Shown here: piece by piece, positions 38,422 to 47,631 of the stretch
How the letters are laid out: each line of letters opens with the position of its first letter
How positions within the stretch are numbered: the first letter of the stretch is position 1
From: Candidatus Blochmannia vicinus
GTDB lineage: Bacteria > Pseudomonadota > Gammaproteobacteria > Enterobacterales > Enterobacteriaceae
Reading direction: 5' to 3'
Length of the DNA: 64,000 nt
Assembly: GCA_030020825.1 (NCBI GenBank)
Contig: CP125213.1
Span: 1-64,000, forward strand
Program-made: the position numbers and the translations under genes
Notes under the pieces: generated by a model
Seen by the model: the letters and a program-made list of their open reading frames with translations, nothing else
What the model was told of the DNA's origin: nothing
Database searches by the model: none

Positions 38422-39063
38422 TTACTTATTGTCAATATAGGTACTATTTTTTAAATTAATAATTGATAATGTTCTTTCAACACTGTTTATAACAGATTTT
38501 GTGATAATGTCAATCTCAATATTTATTATATTACCTATTTGTTTATCTCCAAGTGTTGTTTTTATAGCGGTATATGGAGTTAAACAAACACGTATATAAT
38601 TATTGAGTATTTTACTTACCGTAAGACTTACTCCTTCTACACCAATTGATCCTTGTTTTAGGATATATTTTTGAAAATATTTATTTCTTATACTAAACCA
38701 TATTATTTTATTATTTCTTGAAGTAATTATTTTTTTAATTTTTCCAGTGCAATCAATATGTCCAGTCATTAAATGCCCACCAATTTCAGAATGATAACTG
38801 AGTGGTCTTTCTATATTGATTAAGTCTCCTATTTTTAACATGTCCATATTGGTTATTTTTAATGTTTCATGTATTAGGTTAAAACTGACTAAATTGCGTT
38901 TAATTGCAATAACTGTCAAACAACATCCATTATTTGATATAGAACAACCAATTTTTAAATTTGAAAGCAAATGCATGGGTAATGTAATTGTATATGTTTT
39001 AAAATTAGTTGTTTCATTAATTTCATAAACAGGAACGATAGCTTGTATAATACCTGAAAACAT
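38422..39063 (-). CDS. ribC: Riboflavin synthase alpha chain
   Basis: Dismutates two lumazine molecules into riboflavin (called ribC in E. coli, ribE in many genomes). From ATG 39063 it has 213 residues, the E. coli length; an in-frame TTG at 39072 is rejected because the family begins MFSGII. It is built from two similar lumazine-binding barrels: the first has NGCCLTV and GGHLMTGHID, the second GSIGVEGVSLTV and LTPYTAIKTTLGD. The last 15 residues are diverged. It precedes the tRNA-Val gene, as in E. coli (ribC, mdtK, valVW; mdtK is missing). Riboflavin is a likely contribution to the host or to its own flavoenzymes. Confidence 0.96.
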   Translation of the reverse strand: MFSGIIQAIVPVYEINETTNFKTYTITLPMHLLSNLKIGCSISNNGCCLTVIAIKRNLVSFNLIHETLKITNMDMLKIGDLINIERPLSYHSEIGGHLMTGHIDCTGKIKKIITSRNNKIIWFSIRNKYFQKYILKQGSIGVEGVSLTVSKILNNYIRVCLTPYTAIKTTLGDKQIGNIINIEIDIITKSVINSVERTLSIINLKNSTYIDNK

Positions 39064-39386
39064 ATTTTTCAATATACTATCATGTATAATGTCAAATTTT
39101 ATTTGATTCTCAGTATAACATACACCTTTTTTTTGTTAAACATATCTTGAAGACATTTAAATAACTATAATAAAAATGTGCTTTCATGATATAAGATATG
39201 TTCAAAATATTTGATGTGTGATAAAATTATGGGTGGTTTTATTTTTTGATGTATAGATTATTTAATTTTCACTTTTGAGGTATCTTAGTTAAGTTTTAGA
39301 AAAAAGTCAAATAATTAAAGTTAGTAGAATAACAGTAATATTGATTAGTGTAAGTAAGTAGTAATAGAGTAGTATTGTTGTTGTGT
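39064..39386. other. Non-coding spacer ribC-tRNA-Val
   Basis: About 320 bases between divergent ribC and tRNA-Val, where E. coli has mdtK. No remnant is readable; promoters for both directions should be here. Confidence 0.55.
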
Positions 39387-39461
39387 GCGTTCTTAGCTCA
39401 GATTGGTTAGAGCACTACCTTGACATGGTAGAGGTCGATGGTTCAAGTCCATTAGAACGCA
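39387..39461 (+). tRNA. valV: tRNA-Val (anticodon GAC)
   Basis: A 75-base cloverleaf: acceptor GCGTTCT pairs with AGAACGC, the D arm AGCTCAGATTGGTTAGAGC, the anticodon stem CTACC/GGTAG with loop TTGACAT (anticodon GAC) and the T arm GTTCAAG loop. The discriminator is A and the next bases are TTG, so the CCA end is not encoded. It corresponds to E. coli valV/valW, which lie as a tandem pair at the same place; only one copy remains. Confidence 0.97.
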
Positions 39462-39777
39462 TTGGTTATAATAGTACAACATTACAACATGTTAAATAAA
39501 ATGATTGTAGTTATTTGTGCATATATGTGAAAATTGTTTAAACTAATGTATTATAGTAGAACTGAAATTTAAAGTAAAACTGTGATTTTTATTTATATAA
39601 AAATATAACGTAGTTGCTGTTTTATATAAAAAATATAAAAAGTTATGGTTATATTATTGTGTTTATTGTATGAAGATTTTTTCGTTAAAAAATAGAAATA
39701 AGAAACATATCTTAATAGATATGTTTAATACGAGTTATATATAATTTAAATATATTTAATAAAGGAGAATATTGAAG
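39462..39777. other. Non-coding spacer tRNA-Val to lpp
   Basis: About 316 AT-rich bases holding the lpp promoter region and a 10-bp leader hairpin (39703-39726). pykF, which lies before lpp in E. coli, is absent from this slot. Confidence 0.55.
39703..39726 (+). promoter_or_regulatory. Hairpin in the lpp leader region
   Basis: AAACATATCT and AGATATGTTT flank TAAT: a perfect 10-bp stem ending 34 bases before the AAAGGAG ribosome site of lpp. It may be part of the lpp leader or a terminator of the tRNA transcript. Confidence 0.35.
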
Positions 39778-40014
39778 ATGAATCGTAATAGATTAGTATG
39801 CTCTGCAATTATTTTAAGTTCTTTTGTATTAGTTAGTTGTGCGAGTACAACTAAAATAAAAGAATTATCTTCTGAAGTACATGATTTAAATGAAAAAATT
39901 GATCAGATCAGTAGTGATATAGATAATTTACGTCCTGAAGTAGAAAAAAATAAAAGTGAAGCAGCACGAGCTAATCAACGTATCGATAATCAAGTCACTT
40001 CTTATCATAAGTAA
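39778..40014 (+). CDS. lpp: Major outer-membrane lipoprotein (Braun's lipoprotein)
   Basis: Lipoprotein that ties the outer membrane to peptidoglycan. From ATG 39778, 10 bases after AAAGGAG, it has 78 residues, exactly the E. coli precursor length; a TTG at 39772 is rejected. The signal ends in LVSC, a good lipobox with Cys21. The mature part is a heptad coiled coil ([20 protein letters not shown], then DIDNLRPEV), followed by the almost unchanged [11 protein letters not shown] and a C-terminal Lys, the site joined to peptidoglycan. It depends on LolE, LolA and LolB for sorting. The L,D-transpeptidase gene that follows lpp in E. coli is missing here. Confidence 0.97.
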   Translation: MNRNRLVCSAIILSSFVLVSCASTTKIKELSSEVHDLNEKIDQISSDIDNLRPEVEKNKSEAARANQRIDNQVTSYHK

Positions 40015-40087
40015 TTTAAGTAGGAATGTATCAAAATATTTATATATGATTTATGGGTTATCGTTATAACGATAATAGAAAGGAAAT

Positions 40088-40147
40088 AAAACACAACATC
40101 ATTAATTCCTATCAAATATTTGATAGGAATTAATGATGTTGTGTTTT
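40088..40147. terminator. Perfect 60-bp palindrome between convergent lpp and sufE
   Basis: Each base from 40088 to 40117 pairs with its mirror from 40147 back to 40118, giving 30-bp arms with no spacer. It begins 73 bases after the lpp stop and ends 74 bases from the sufE stop, and has A runs on the left and T runs on the right (AAAA to TTTT). A bidirectional terminator for two highly expressed convergent units is the best reading. Confidence 0.75.
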
Positions 40148-40221
40148 GATGATTTTATTATCAATTTTAAAAAATACATAATTAATTAATCATTTATTAA
40201 TGTATGTAGAAATATAAAAAA

Positions 40222-40656
40222 TTATTCTTTATATAAAGCATTAGCTTGGGAATGTATAGAGTTTAATATTAAGTATATTCCTTGGGATCGAGATATGGTT
40301 AAGTTTTGTTTTAATTGTAATTGATCTATTAAAAATGGTTTAATATCAATGTTAATAGCTTCTTGTAAGCTTAATCCTTGGTATAAGCTGAAAATTATAG
40401 TGATGATTCCTTTGACAATAGCAGAATCACTATATCCGTGTAGTTTTATTAAATTATTGTGGAGAATTATAGAGTGAGTTAAAGCAATCCATGTTTGACT
40501 TTGGCATCCGGAAATTAAATGTTTTTTTATTCGCATATTTGTTGGAAAATCAGGTAATAGTTTTCCGAGATGGATTATATACATATATCTTTCTTCCCAA
40601 TTGATACAACTTAAAAAATTTCGTAGTAATTGAGCTTTTGTTGGGAATTTCGTCAT
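40222..40656 (-). CDS. sufE: Cysteine desulfuration protein SufE
   Basis: Takes persulfide sulfur from SufS and passes it to SufB. At 144 residues it is near E. coli SufE (138). The acceptor Cys51 lies in SGCQSQTW, and the segments RNFLSCINWEERYMYIIHLGKLLP and SDSAIVKGII match (read as two stretches around residues 12-37 and 76-86). It is the last gene of the sufABCDSE operon, 21 bases after sufS. A long palindrome follows between it and lpp. Start at ATG 40656. Confidence 0.96.
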   Translation of the reverse strand: MTKFPTKAQLLRNFLSCINWEERYMYIIHLGKLLPDFPTNMRIKKHLISGCQSQTWIALTHSIILHNNLIKLHGYSDSAIVKGIITIIFSLYQGLSLQEAINIDIKPFLIDQLQLKQNLTISRSQGIYLILNSIHSQANALYKE

Positions 40657-40677
40657 TATTTTGTTTTAGTATAATTA

Positions 40678-41910
40678 TTATTGATTAAGTAAATGTTGTA
40701 CTTTAGTTAGTCCGTGTGCTAACTGGTCGATATCTTCTTTATTTGTATACATAGCTAACGATGCTCGGCACATACCTGGTACTTTAAAATAATTCATAAT
40801 AGGTATTGCACAATGATGTCCTGTTCGTATAGCAATACCGTATTGATTTAATAACATTCCAATGTCATATGAATGATGCGTGCCTACATTAAAGGCAATA
40901 ATGCTACTTTTCATGCTTTTTGGCCCATACAATATTAAACCTGGAATTTTTTGTAATATATTTGTAGCATAATGGATTAGTTGGTCTTCATAAGTATGAA
41001 TTTTGTCAATTCCTATTGATTTGACATATTCTATAGCATTATTTAATCCTATAATACCACCAATGTTAGGAGAACCTGATTCAAATTTCCAAGGAGAATC
41101 TATAAACGTCGTGTCTTGAATTAAACTTACATCTTGAACTATTCCTCCCCCTACTATCCATGGGGGCATTTTTTGAAGTAATTCTTTTTTCCCATACATG
41201 ACACCAATACCAGAAGGTCCATATATTTTATGTCCGGAAAATACATAAAAATCACAATTTAATTTCTGTACATCTACTGGTTGGTGGGCAATTCCTTGCG
41301 CTCCATCTATTAGTATTAAAGCATCGCTTTTTTTTCTCACTATATTAGTTATTTCTATTAATGGGTTAATTGTTCCTAAAACATTAGACATATGTGATAT
41401 CGATAAGAGTCGAGTACGATGATCTATAAGTTTTGGTAAGCTGGATATATCTAATGTGCCGTTAGGAGTTAATGGTATATAACGCAATATTATTTTTTTG
41501 TTTTTTGCTAATATTTGCCATGGAATGATATTGGAGTGGTGTTCCATTTCAGTTATAATAATATTGTCTCCGTAATTTGTAAAATTATGACCCCAACTAT
41601 TGGCAATTAAGTTAATAGCTTCAGTAGTGTTTTTAACAAAAATAATTTCTTCTCTAGATGCATTAATAAAATTAGCTATACGTAAGCGTGCTTTTTCCAT
41701 TTGATCAGTCGATTCAGTACTTAACGTATGAATACCTCGATGCACAGCAGCATATTCATTGCGATAATAATTAGCTTGTGCGTCTATAACAATATTGGGT
41801 TTTTGAGCAGCTGCAGCGTTATCAAGATAAGTAAGAGGGTGTTGATTTATAATACGACTTAATATAGGAAAATCTGATCTAATTTTTTCTATAGGATACA
41901 TTGTTATCAT
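40678..41910 (-). CDS. sufS: Cysteine desulfurase SufS
   Basis: Class II PLP cysteine desulfurase that supplies sulfur for Fe-S clusters. At 410 residues it matches E. coli SufS (406). Conserved sites: LDNAAAAQKP, AVHRGIHTLS, EMEHHSNIIPWQ, DGAQGIAHQPVDV, the PLP lysine Lys228 in FSGHKIYGP and the catalytic Cys367 in RTGHHCAIP. The ATG at 41910 overlaps the sufD stop by 4 bases; an alternative ATG at 41901 aligns slightly better with the E. coli start. Translational coupling to sufD is likely. It may also supply sulfur for MnmA if no IscS is encoded, which cannot be told from this window. Confidence 0.97.
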   Translation of the reverse strand: MITMYPIEKIRSDFPILSRIINQHPLTYLDNAAAAQKPNIVIDAQANYYRNEYAAVHRGIHTLSTESTDQMEKARLRIANFINASREEIIFVKNTTEAINLIANSWGHNFTNYGDNIIITEMEHHSNIIPWQILAKNKKIILRYIPLTPNGTLDISSLPKLIDHRTRLLSISHMSNVLGTINPLIEITNIVRKKSDALILIDGAQGIAHQPVDVQKLNCDFYVFSGHKIYGPSGIGVMYGKKELLQKMPPWIVGGGIVQDVSLIQDTTFIDSPWKFESGSPNIGGIIGLNNAIEYVKSIGIDKIHTYEDQLIHYATNILQKIPGLILYGPKSMKSSIIAFNVGTHHSYDIGMLLNQYGIAIRTGHHCAIPIMNYFKVPGMCRASLAMYTNKEDIDQLAHGLTKVQHLLNQ

Positions 41911-43196
41911 GTTACTATCCTTGATAAAGCTTTATTTATTCTTGTCAAAACGGTATCTTGTACTACATCATTTTCAATTGATTCTATAATTTCAACAGAA
42001 AAAGCGTAAATCAGCATTTTTAATGCATCTTTTTTTAGAATACCTCGTGTACTTAGATAAAATAGATGTTCAGAATCAATTTGTCCTATTGTTGATCCAT
42101 GACTACATTTTACATCATCGGAGTAAATCTCAAGTTTAGGAGTGCTACTAATGTTTGCATCTTGGTGTAATAGTAAGTTATTGTTTGTCATTTTTCCGTC
42201 AGTTTTAATAGAATTTGGATTTACTTTTATTAATCCATTAAATACACCAGTGCTGCAATCGCATGCAATTATTTTATGTAATTGTCTGCTTATAGCGTGT
42301 TCTTGATTGTTATGTTCTAAATAAGTTCGCATATCTCCAATATCTTGTTTTGATAGCAATATTAAGCTATTTAGTGATAAAGATGCTCCTGAGTCATTGA
42401 TCTGTGCGCTAGTTTGATGACATGTAAGTTTAGGACCAAGAATAACAAAGATACTACTGTCTACATTTGCATACTGTCCTACGTTAATATCATTATGTGC
42501 TATATGGTAACTTTCACGATTTTCAAATACTAATTTAATATGGTGTAATTTAGCGTTATTTCCTATTTTCATAGATGCACGTGCACCACTAAAGTGTGCA
42601 TTTTTATTTACACTAATAAAATGTTCTATAATACAGGTATTGGAATGACGTCCGATTTCAAGATAGTGATAATAATGCGATGTAATTAATTTATTTTTTG
42701 TATTAGATCCTTCATTAATATATAATAAATACAGTGGTTTTTTTGTTATTTTTTTCGCAGGCAAAGTTATATGTATTGTTGCATCACTTAGGCATTCAGT
42801 TAAATATAAGAACATTTCCGGTTGAATTGGATTAGGTAATGCATAACGATTGGAATTACGATTGATTTTAATTATCCATGGATCAATGTTCTTATCACTT
42901 AATTCCGGCGAGAATTTACCGTTGATAAATGTTAGACGATAGGAATCTATAGAAAGTCCTAGTTTTTTATATTTAGATTCGTTAAATTCAATATTTTTGG
43001 AGGAGTCGAAATTGTAGGTTAACAATTCTTCAAGTGAAGTGTGTTTCCAATTATCACTTTTGAGATCTGGTAATCCGAGCGTTTCAATGTGTTTCCAGTG
43101 CTTATTTATTAGATTTGAATTATTACTATTTTTTTGTTTAAATAATTGGTACCACTCATTTAGTACTCTATTTTTATTATCAAGATAACCAGCCAT
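41907..43196 (-). CDS. sufD: Fe-S cluster assembly protein SufD
   Basis: Scaffold partner of SufB in the SufBC2D complex. From ATG 43196 it has 429 residues (E. coli 423) and begins MAGYLD like the family MAGLPN; the in-frame TTG at 43211 is rejected. It is a right-handed beta-helix protein with the family stretches DNWKHTSLEELL, SGARASMKIG, GLIKVNPNSIKTDGKMTNNNLLL (split over about 320-342), the conserved EIYSDDVKCSHGSTIGQID and RGILKKDALKMLI. The start overlaps the end of sufC by 17 bases and its stop overlaps sufS by 4, so translation of the three is tightly coupled. Confidence 0.96.
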   Translation of the reverse strand: MAGYLDNKNRVLNEWYQLFKQKNSNNSNLINKHWKHIETLGLPDLKSDNWKHTSLEELLTYNFDSSKNIEFNESKYKKLGLSIDSYRLTFINGKFSPELSDKNIDPWIIKINRNSNRYALPNPIQPEMFLYLTECLSDATIHITLPAKKITKKPLYLLYINEGSNTKNKLITSHYYHYLEIGRHSNTCIIEHFISVNKNAHFSGARASMKIGNNAKLHHIKLVFENRESYHIAHNDINVGQYANVDSSIFVILGPKLTCHQTSAQINDSGASLSLNSLILLSKQDIGDMRTYLEHNNQEHAISRQLHKIIACDCSTGVFNGLIKVNPNSIKTDGKMTNNNLLLHQDANISSTPKLEIYSDDVKCSHGSTIGQIDSEHLFYLSTRGILKKDALKMLIYAFSVEIIESIENDVVQDTVLTRINKALSRIVT

Positions 43197-43917
43197 AGCC
43201 TTTTTCCTCAAGCTTTTTGACTAAATCGATATTTCCAGATCTTATAATATGACCTTTGTGTAGTACATGAACATAATCTGGTTTAATGTATTCTAAAATT
43301 CTTTGGTAATGTGTGATTATGATAAATGAACGTTTTTTATTACTTAACATATTAAGACCGTTATAAACAATTTTTACTGCGTCTATATCTAAACCAGAAT
43401 CTGTTTCATCAAGAATACATAGTAATGGTTCCAGCATTATCATTTGAAGGATATCATTGCGTTTTTTTTCACCTCCAGAAAAACCAACGTTTACTGATCT
43501 AGTTAAAAGATCAGAGGGCATTTTTAATAATTTCATATTTTTTTGAACAAGTTGGATAAAATCAAATCGATCAATAAGAGATTGATTCCGATATTTCCGT
43601 ACGGCATTAACAGCACTGTGCAAAAATAATTGATTGCTAATTCCTGGAATATCTACTGGATGCTGAAATGCTACAAAAATTCCTTCACCGGCACGTTCTT
43701 CTGGTTTTAGAAGTAATAAATTTTTATCTTTAAATAAAATTTCCCCATCAGTAACAACATAATCTTTTTGACCAGATAGTGTAGCAGATAATGTGCTTTT
43801 TCCGGATCCATTAGGTCCCATGATAATATGTATTTCACCTGGATTAATTTCTAGATTTAGTTTTTTCAAAATAGATATATCTTTTACACTGACATTCAAA
43901 TTTTTTATTGATAACAT
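43180..43917 (-). CDS. sufC: Fe-S cluster assembly ATPase SufC
   Basis: ABC-type ATPase of the SufBC2D scaffold. At 245 residues it matches E. coli SufC (248). Walker A GPNGSGKST (34-42), the signature VGFSGGEKKRNDILQM, Walker B LCILDETDSGLDID and the H-loop IITHYQRIL are intact. There are no membrane segments, as expected for this soluble family. AAGGAG lies 9 bases before ATG 43917. It sits between sufB (53-base gap) and sufD (17-base overlap). Confidence 0.98.
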   Translation of the reverse strand: MLSIKNLNVSVKDISILKKLNLEINPGEIHIIMGPNGSGKSTLSATLSGQKDYVVTDGEILFKDKNLLLLKPEERAGEGIFVAFQHPVDIPGISNQLFLHSAVNAVRKYRNQSLIDRFDFIQLVQKNMKLLKMPSDLLTRSVNVGFSGGEKKRNDILQMIMLEPLLCILDETDSGLDIDAVKIVYNGLNMLSNKKRSFIIITHYQRILEYIKPDYVHVLHKGHIIRSGNIDLVKKLEEKGYGWLS

Positions 43918-43970
43918 TATTATTTCTCCTTTTTGAATGACTATGTTTTACGATACTTAAAGTAAAAATT

Positions 43971-45470
43971 TTATCCAATACTGTGTTCTAGAGTAATTTC
44001 CAGCAATTTTTGTGCTTCTATAGAAAATTCTAAAGGTAATTTAGAAAATATATCTTTACAAAATCCATTTACAATCATGGAGATTGCATCATCTTCATTA
44101 ATACCTCGTTGTCTACAATAAAATAGTTGATTATCGCTTATTCGTGAAGTTGTAGCTTCGTGTTCTAGTTGTGTACTATTATTATTTGATTCTATGATTG
44201 GAAATGTATGAGAACCGCACTGTTTACCTATCAACATTGAATCGCATTGTGTAAAATTACGTGAATTTGAAGCAGTTTTTTCAATTTTTACTAATCCTCG
44301 ATAAGTATTTTGACTATTTCCAAGCGCAATTCCTTTTGAAATGATGGTTGAGTGTGTATTTTTTCCAATATGAATCATTTTTGTCCCGGTATCTGCTTGT
44401 TGTATGCCATTAGTAATAGCAACGGAAAAAAATTCTCCAATAGAATTATTTCCTTTTAGGATTACACTTGGATATTTCCAAGTAATGGCAGAACCAGACT
44501 CGGATTGAGTCCAAGACATTTTGGCATTTTCTCCAGCACATAGTGCTCGTTTAGTAACGAAGTTTAAAATCCCACCTTGAGAACGTTGATTACCAGAAAA
44601 CCAATTTTGTACTGTTGAATATTTTACTTGGGCATCTTTTAGTACGATAACTTCTACAACTGCTGCGTGAAGTTGATAATTATTGTGTATTGGAGCCGAA
44701 CATCCTTCAATGTAGCTGACATAACTGCCTGTATCGGCAATTAAAATAGTGCGTTCAAATTGTCCAGTTTTTTTAGAATTCATACGAAAATAAGTTGATA
44801 ATTCCATAGGGCAGCGTACATTTTTAGGAATATATATGAACGTACCATCAGATACAACTGCAGCGTTGAGTGCAGCAAAAAAATTATCTTTAAAAGATAC
44901 TACAGTTCCTAAGTATTGACGTACTAAATCTGGATAATCACGAATGGCGTCGTAAAATGAACAGAAAATAATGCCTTTTTTTAATAAAGTAGTACGGAAT
45001 GTAGTAGATACAGAAACTGAGTCAAAGATAGCGTCAACTGCTACATTTCCTTTTTCTTGTGTTGGTATACCTAGTTTGTTAAAGGTATGCTTTACTTCTT
45101 TGGTTAAGTATTTTGATTTATTTAAAAGAGCATCTGCATTTTTTTTTGTTTTTTGATTTTTTTTATTTTCGATGCATGCTGGAGCGGAAAAATAACTATA
45201 AGAATTATAGTCAAGTTTTTGATAATGTCCTTTTAACCAATGTGGTTCTTTCATATTGGACCAGGCATGATAACCTGCAAGTCTAAATTCTAACATCCAT
45301 TTTGGTTCTGATCTTTTTTCTGAAATAGCACATACTACATTTTCGTCAATACCTTTTTTGAGTTCTTCATTTTTTAATTTAGTAAAAAACCCTTCTTTAT
45401 AATACAAATTGTTATTTTTGGTTAAATTTTTATTAATATCGTCGTATATGTTAAAGTTATTGCGTATCAT
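43971..45470 (-). CDS. sufB: Fe-S cluster scaffold protein SufB
   Basis: Scaffold on which clusters are built with SufC and SufD. At 499 residues it matches E. coli SufB (495). Well-kept segments are EPKWMLEFRLAGYHAW, VAVDAIFDSVSVSTTFR, SDGTFIYIPKNVRCPMELS, YIEGCSAP, MSWTQSESGSAITWKYPS, the sulfur-acceptor cysteine in NFTQCDSMLIG and QLEHEATTSRI. The N-terminal CxxCxxxC group found in E. coli after YSYYSAPSC is replaced by a Lys/Asn-rich stretch with one Cys (SAPACIENKKNQKTKKN). CAGG precedes ATG 45470; sufA ends 14 bases upstream. Confidence 0.97.
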   Translation of the reverse strand: MIRNNFNIYDDINKNLTKNNNLYYKEGFFTKLKNEELKKGIDENVVCAISEKRSEPKWMLEFRLAGYHAWSNMKEPHWLKGHYQKLDYNSYSYFSAPACIENKKNQKTKKNADALLNKSKYLTKEVKHTFNKLGIPTQEKGNVAVDAIFDSVSVSTTFRTTLLKKGIIFCSFYDAIRDYPDLVRQYLGTVVSFKDNFFAALNAAVVSDGTFIYIPKNVRCPMELSTYFRMNSKKTGQFERTILIADTGSYVSYIEGCSAPIHNNYQLHAAVVEVIVLKDAQVKYSTVQNWFSGNQRSQGGILNFVTKRALCAGENAKMSWTQSESGSAITWKYPSVILKGNNSIGEFFSVAITNGIQQADTGTKMIHIGKNTHSTIISKGIALGNSQNTYRGLVKIEKTASNSRNFTQCDSMLIGKQCGSHTFPIIESNNNSTQLEHEATTSRISDNQLFYCRQRGINEDDAISMIVNGFCKDIFSKLPLEFSIEAQKLLEITLEHSIG

Positions 45471-45484
45471 AATAATACCTGTTT

Positions 45485-45865
45485 TTAAATTCCAAAACTT
45501 TCACCGCATCCACAAGAAAATTGAGCTTTAGGATTATTAAATTTAAACATATGATTTAATCCTTCTTCTACATAATCTAATTCAGTTCCATCAATAAATG
45601 GCATTATATCTAATGGTATAAATAATTTAGCTCCATTACGTTCAAATATTAGGTTATTGTCATTTAACGATACAACTTTAGACATAATATATGTAAATCC
45701 CGCGCACCCTGATTTTTTTATGGTTACTTTTAATCCTAAAATGTCAGGATCTTTATTTTTTACATAAAGAATTTGTTTCACTGCTGCATCAGTTAAGGTT
45801 AGACCACTCCAAGAAACGTGGTTTTTAAGCATATAATGTGTATTTTGTTTGATATTATTTTTCAT
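45485..45865 (-). CDS. sufA: A-type Fe-S carrier SufA
   Basis: Carrier that receives clusters from SufBCD and delivers them to target proteins. At 126 residues it matches E. coli SufA (122). The three cluster cysteines are present: one in KKSGCAGFTY and two in the C-terminal CGCGESFG. AAGG lies 9 bases before ATG 45865. It is the first gene of the intact sufABCDSE operon. The 395-base upstream spacer should hold the promoter; I cannot identify OxyR, IscR or Fur sites in it. With GrxD, two cluster carriers are present. Confidence 0.97.
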   Translation of the reverse strand: MKNNIKQNTHYMLKNHVSWSGLTLTDAAVKQILYVKNKDPDILGLKVTIKKSGCAGFTYIMSKVVSLNDNNLIFERNGAKLFIPLDIMPFIDGTELDYVEEGLNHMFKFNNPKAQFSCGCGESFGI

Positions 45866-46260
45866 TATAAATTACCTTTTAAACTTATTGTGTAATATTT
45901 TTATTGTTTTTAATGTATTAGATATTTATAATCGTAAAATATTCTCATGTATTATATGGTTTATTTACATACTGTATTATGTCAACATATAACACAATTT
46001 TTATAAAGAGCATAGATTTAATTTGTTTAATCAGTGTTTTTAAATTAATTTTTATACTTTCAAATAGTAAATCTAATTTATTTAGAAGCTATATTATATA
46101 CATACTGTGATGTATATATGATCTCTTTTGTAAGGTCAATGGAAGTATATTGTGTATAATTTCATTATATTCAGTAAGTATAAATATATATATGTAATTA
46201 TATTAAAATTAATAAATATATCAGTTAGTGATGAAGATCAATAATAAAACTAATAACAAA
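45866..46260. other. Non-coding spacer lplA-sufA (suf promoter region)
   Basis: About 395 AT-rich bases between the lplA 3' end and sufA. It must carry the suf operon promoter. No gene remnant or confident operator is visible. Confidence 0.55.
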
Positions 46261-47277
46261 TTATGATATATTCTTAATTAACCAATCAGAAGCTTCTAAT
46301 AATTCTTTTTTATGTTGAGGCCAGTTTTTTATCCATTGTTTGCAGCAATATGAAACACTTTTAGAATTGTATGCTATACCTATTAATTTTTTTTCTAACA
46401 TTTCTAAAGGGTCTGGGTCTAAACAATCGGTAAAAATGTGGCAGCAATCAATTATTCCGCGTTTTATATTAAGATGCAATGTTATACTACCCCAATCAAA
46501 ATGGGTGTCTAGTTGATGTGTAAATATAGGAGTATTGCCAAAATTCCAGTTCCAGTCACGTTGTTTATTGAATTGATCAGAAAATCCTGGCATATGATAA
46601 AAATTATCTATAGAGAATATTTCTGGTTTTACTCTCATTTTGTAATAATCGAAGAATGCTTCTGTTAATCCTTGACATACTTCTTCATGATTAATATCAG
46701 GTTTTAATTTATTTAAATTAGCAACACGAGATTGAATAGAGGTAATTCCTTTAGTCTCCAATTTTTTAAGATCTGGATTAAGATAATAAGTAAGCTTAGT
46801 AATATCAACATGTAGGAGTAATGTCCCGTGATGAAATTGACATCCAGGTGTTTTACGATATGCAGAGCCACTAATTTTACGTTCTCCTTCTGTTGTATTG
46901 ATGACAATATCATTTCTTCCAGAGAAGATAGCTTTAATTCCAATACGATTTAATCCATCTAAAACTATATTAGTGGATAGGTTTTTGTTATAATTCTTTT
47001 GAGTAGATATAAAAGTAAAACAAGTATTACCTAAGTCATGAAACACAGCGCCACCCCCACTGCTTCTTCTCGCTAATTTAATGCCATCTCGTTCCATACG
47101 GCGAGTGTTACATTCTTTCCATGCATTTTGAGCGCGTCCTATTACCACTGTGTTTTGATTTCTCCATAAAAATAGTATAGACTGTTTTTTAGGTATATTT
47201 TTAAACATATATTCTTCAAGTGATAAATTAAACCATGGATCATAAGAGTTAGATAATAATAATCTTAAATAACACAT
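46261..47277 (-). CDS. lplA: Lipoate-protein ligase A
   Basis: Activates free lipoate with ATP and attaches it to the lipoyl domains of 2-oxo acid dehydrogenases. It has 338 residues, the E. coli length. Conserved sites are LLLSNSYDPWFNLSLEEYMF, FLWRNQNTVVIGRAQN, the lipoate loop RRSSGGGAVFHDLGNTCFTF, the catalytic Lys in GERKISGSAYR and HHGTLLLHVDI. The C-terminal accessory domain (from about 250) is complete. It implies that lipoate is scavenged, presumably from the host; lipA and lipB are not in the window. It stands alone between pheT and the suf operon. GAGGAAGATTT precedes ATG 47277. Confidence 0.97.
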   Translation of the reverse strand: MCYLRLLLSNSYDPWFNLSLEEYMFKNIPKKQSILFLWRNQNTVVIGRAQNAWKECNTRRMERDGIKLARRSSGGGAVFHDLGNTCFTFISTQKNYNKNLSTNIVLDGLNRIGIKAIFSGRNDIVINTTEGERKISGSAYRKTPGCQFHHGTLLLHVDITKLTYYLNPDLKKLETKGITSIQSRVANLNKLKPDINHEEVCQGLTEAFFDYYKMRVKPEIFSIDNFYHMPGFSDQFNKQRDWNWNFGNTPIFTHQLDTHFDWGSITLHLNIKRGIIDCCHIFTDCLDPDPLEMLEKKLIGIAYNSKSVSYCCKQWIKNWPQHKKELLEASDWLIKNIS

Positions 47278-47631
47278 AAATCTTCCTCTATCAGGATTGA
47301 ATATTTAATATATGAACTTTTGTATATTTATACATATATATAAACAGAGTACTATATTATTTTAATAATAATAACTTTTTTAAATTATTTTTATCGAATC
47401 ATTAGTATTGTAAATAACTTTTATATATTTTTTAATTTTTTTTATAAATTCAAAATGCTTATTTAAATGATTCATATGAAACTTTTTTGTTAAAAACTGT
47501 GTAACTAAACAATCAAAATACTTGTGCTTATTTTTATAAAATTTATTTAAAATAATTTTTTAATCTATTTTATTTATTTACTGCTCTGTTAGCAATATTT
47601 TAATAAGATTTATATAGGACAATATTTGCTC
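47278..47631. other. Non-coding spacer pheT-lplA
   Basis: About 350 very AT-rich bases where E. coli has ihfA after pheT. No ihfA remnant can be read, and no clear terminator. Confidence 0.6.

Noticed and set aside
40088..40147. Attachment site of an integrated element
   Set aside because: No integrase or foreign genes nearby; the convergent gene ends explain the palindrome as a terminator.
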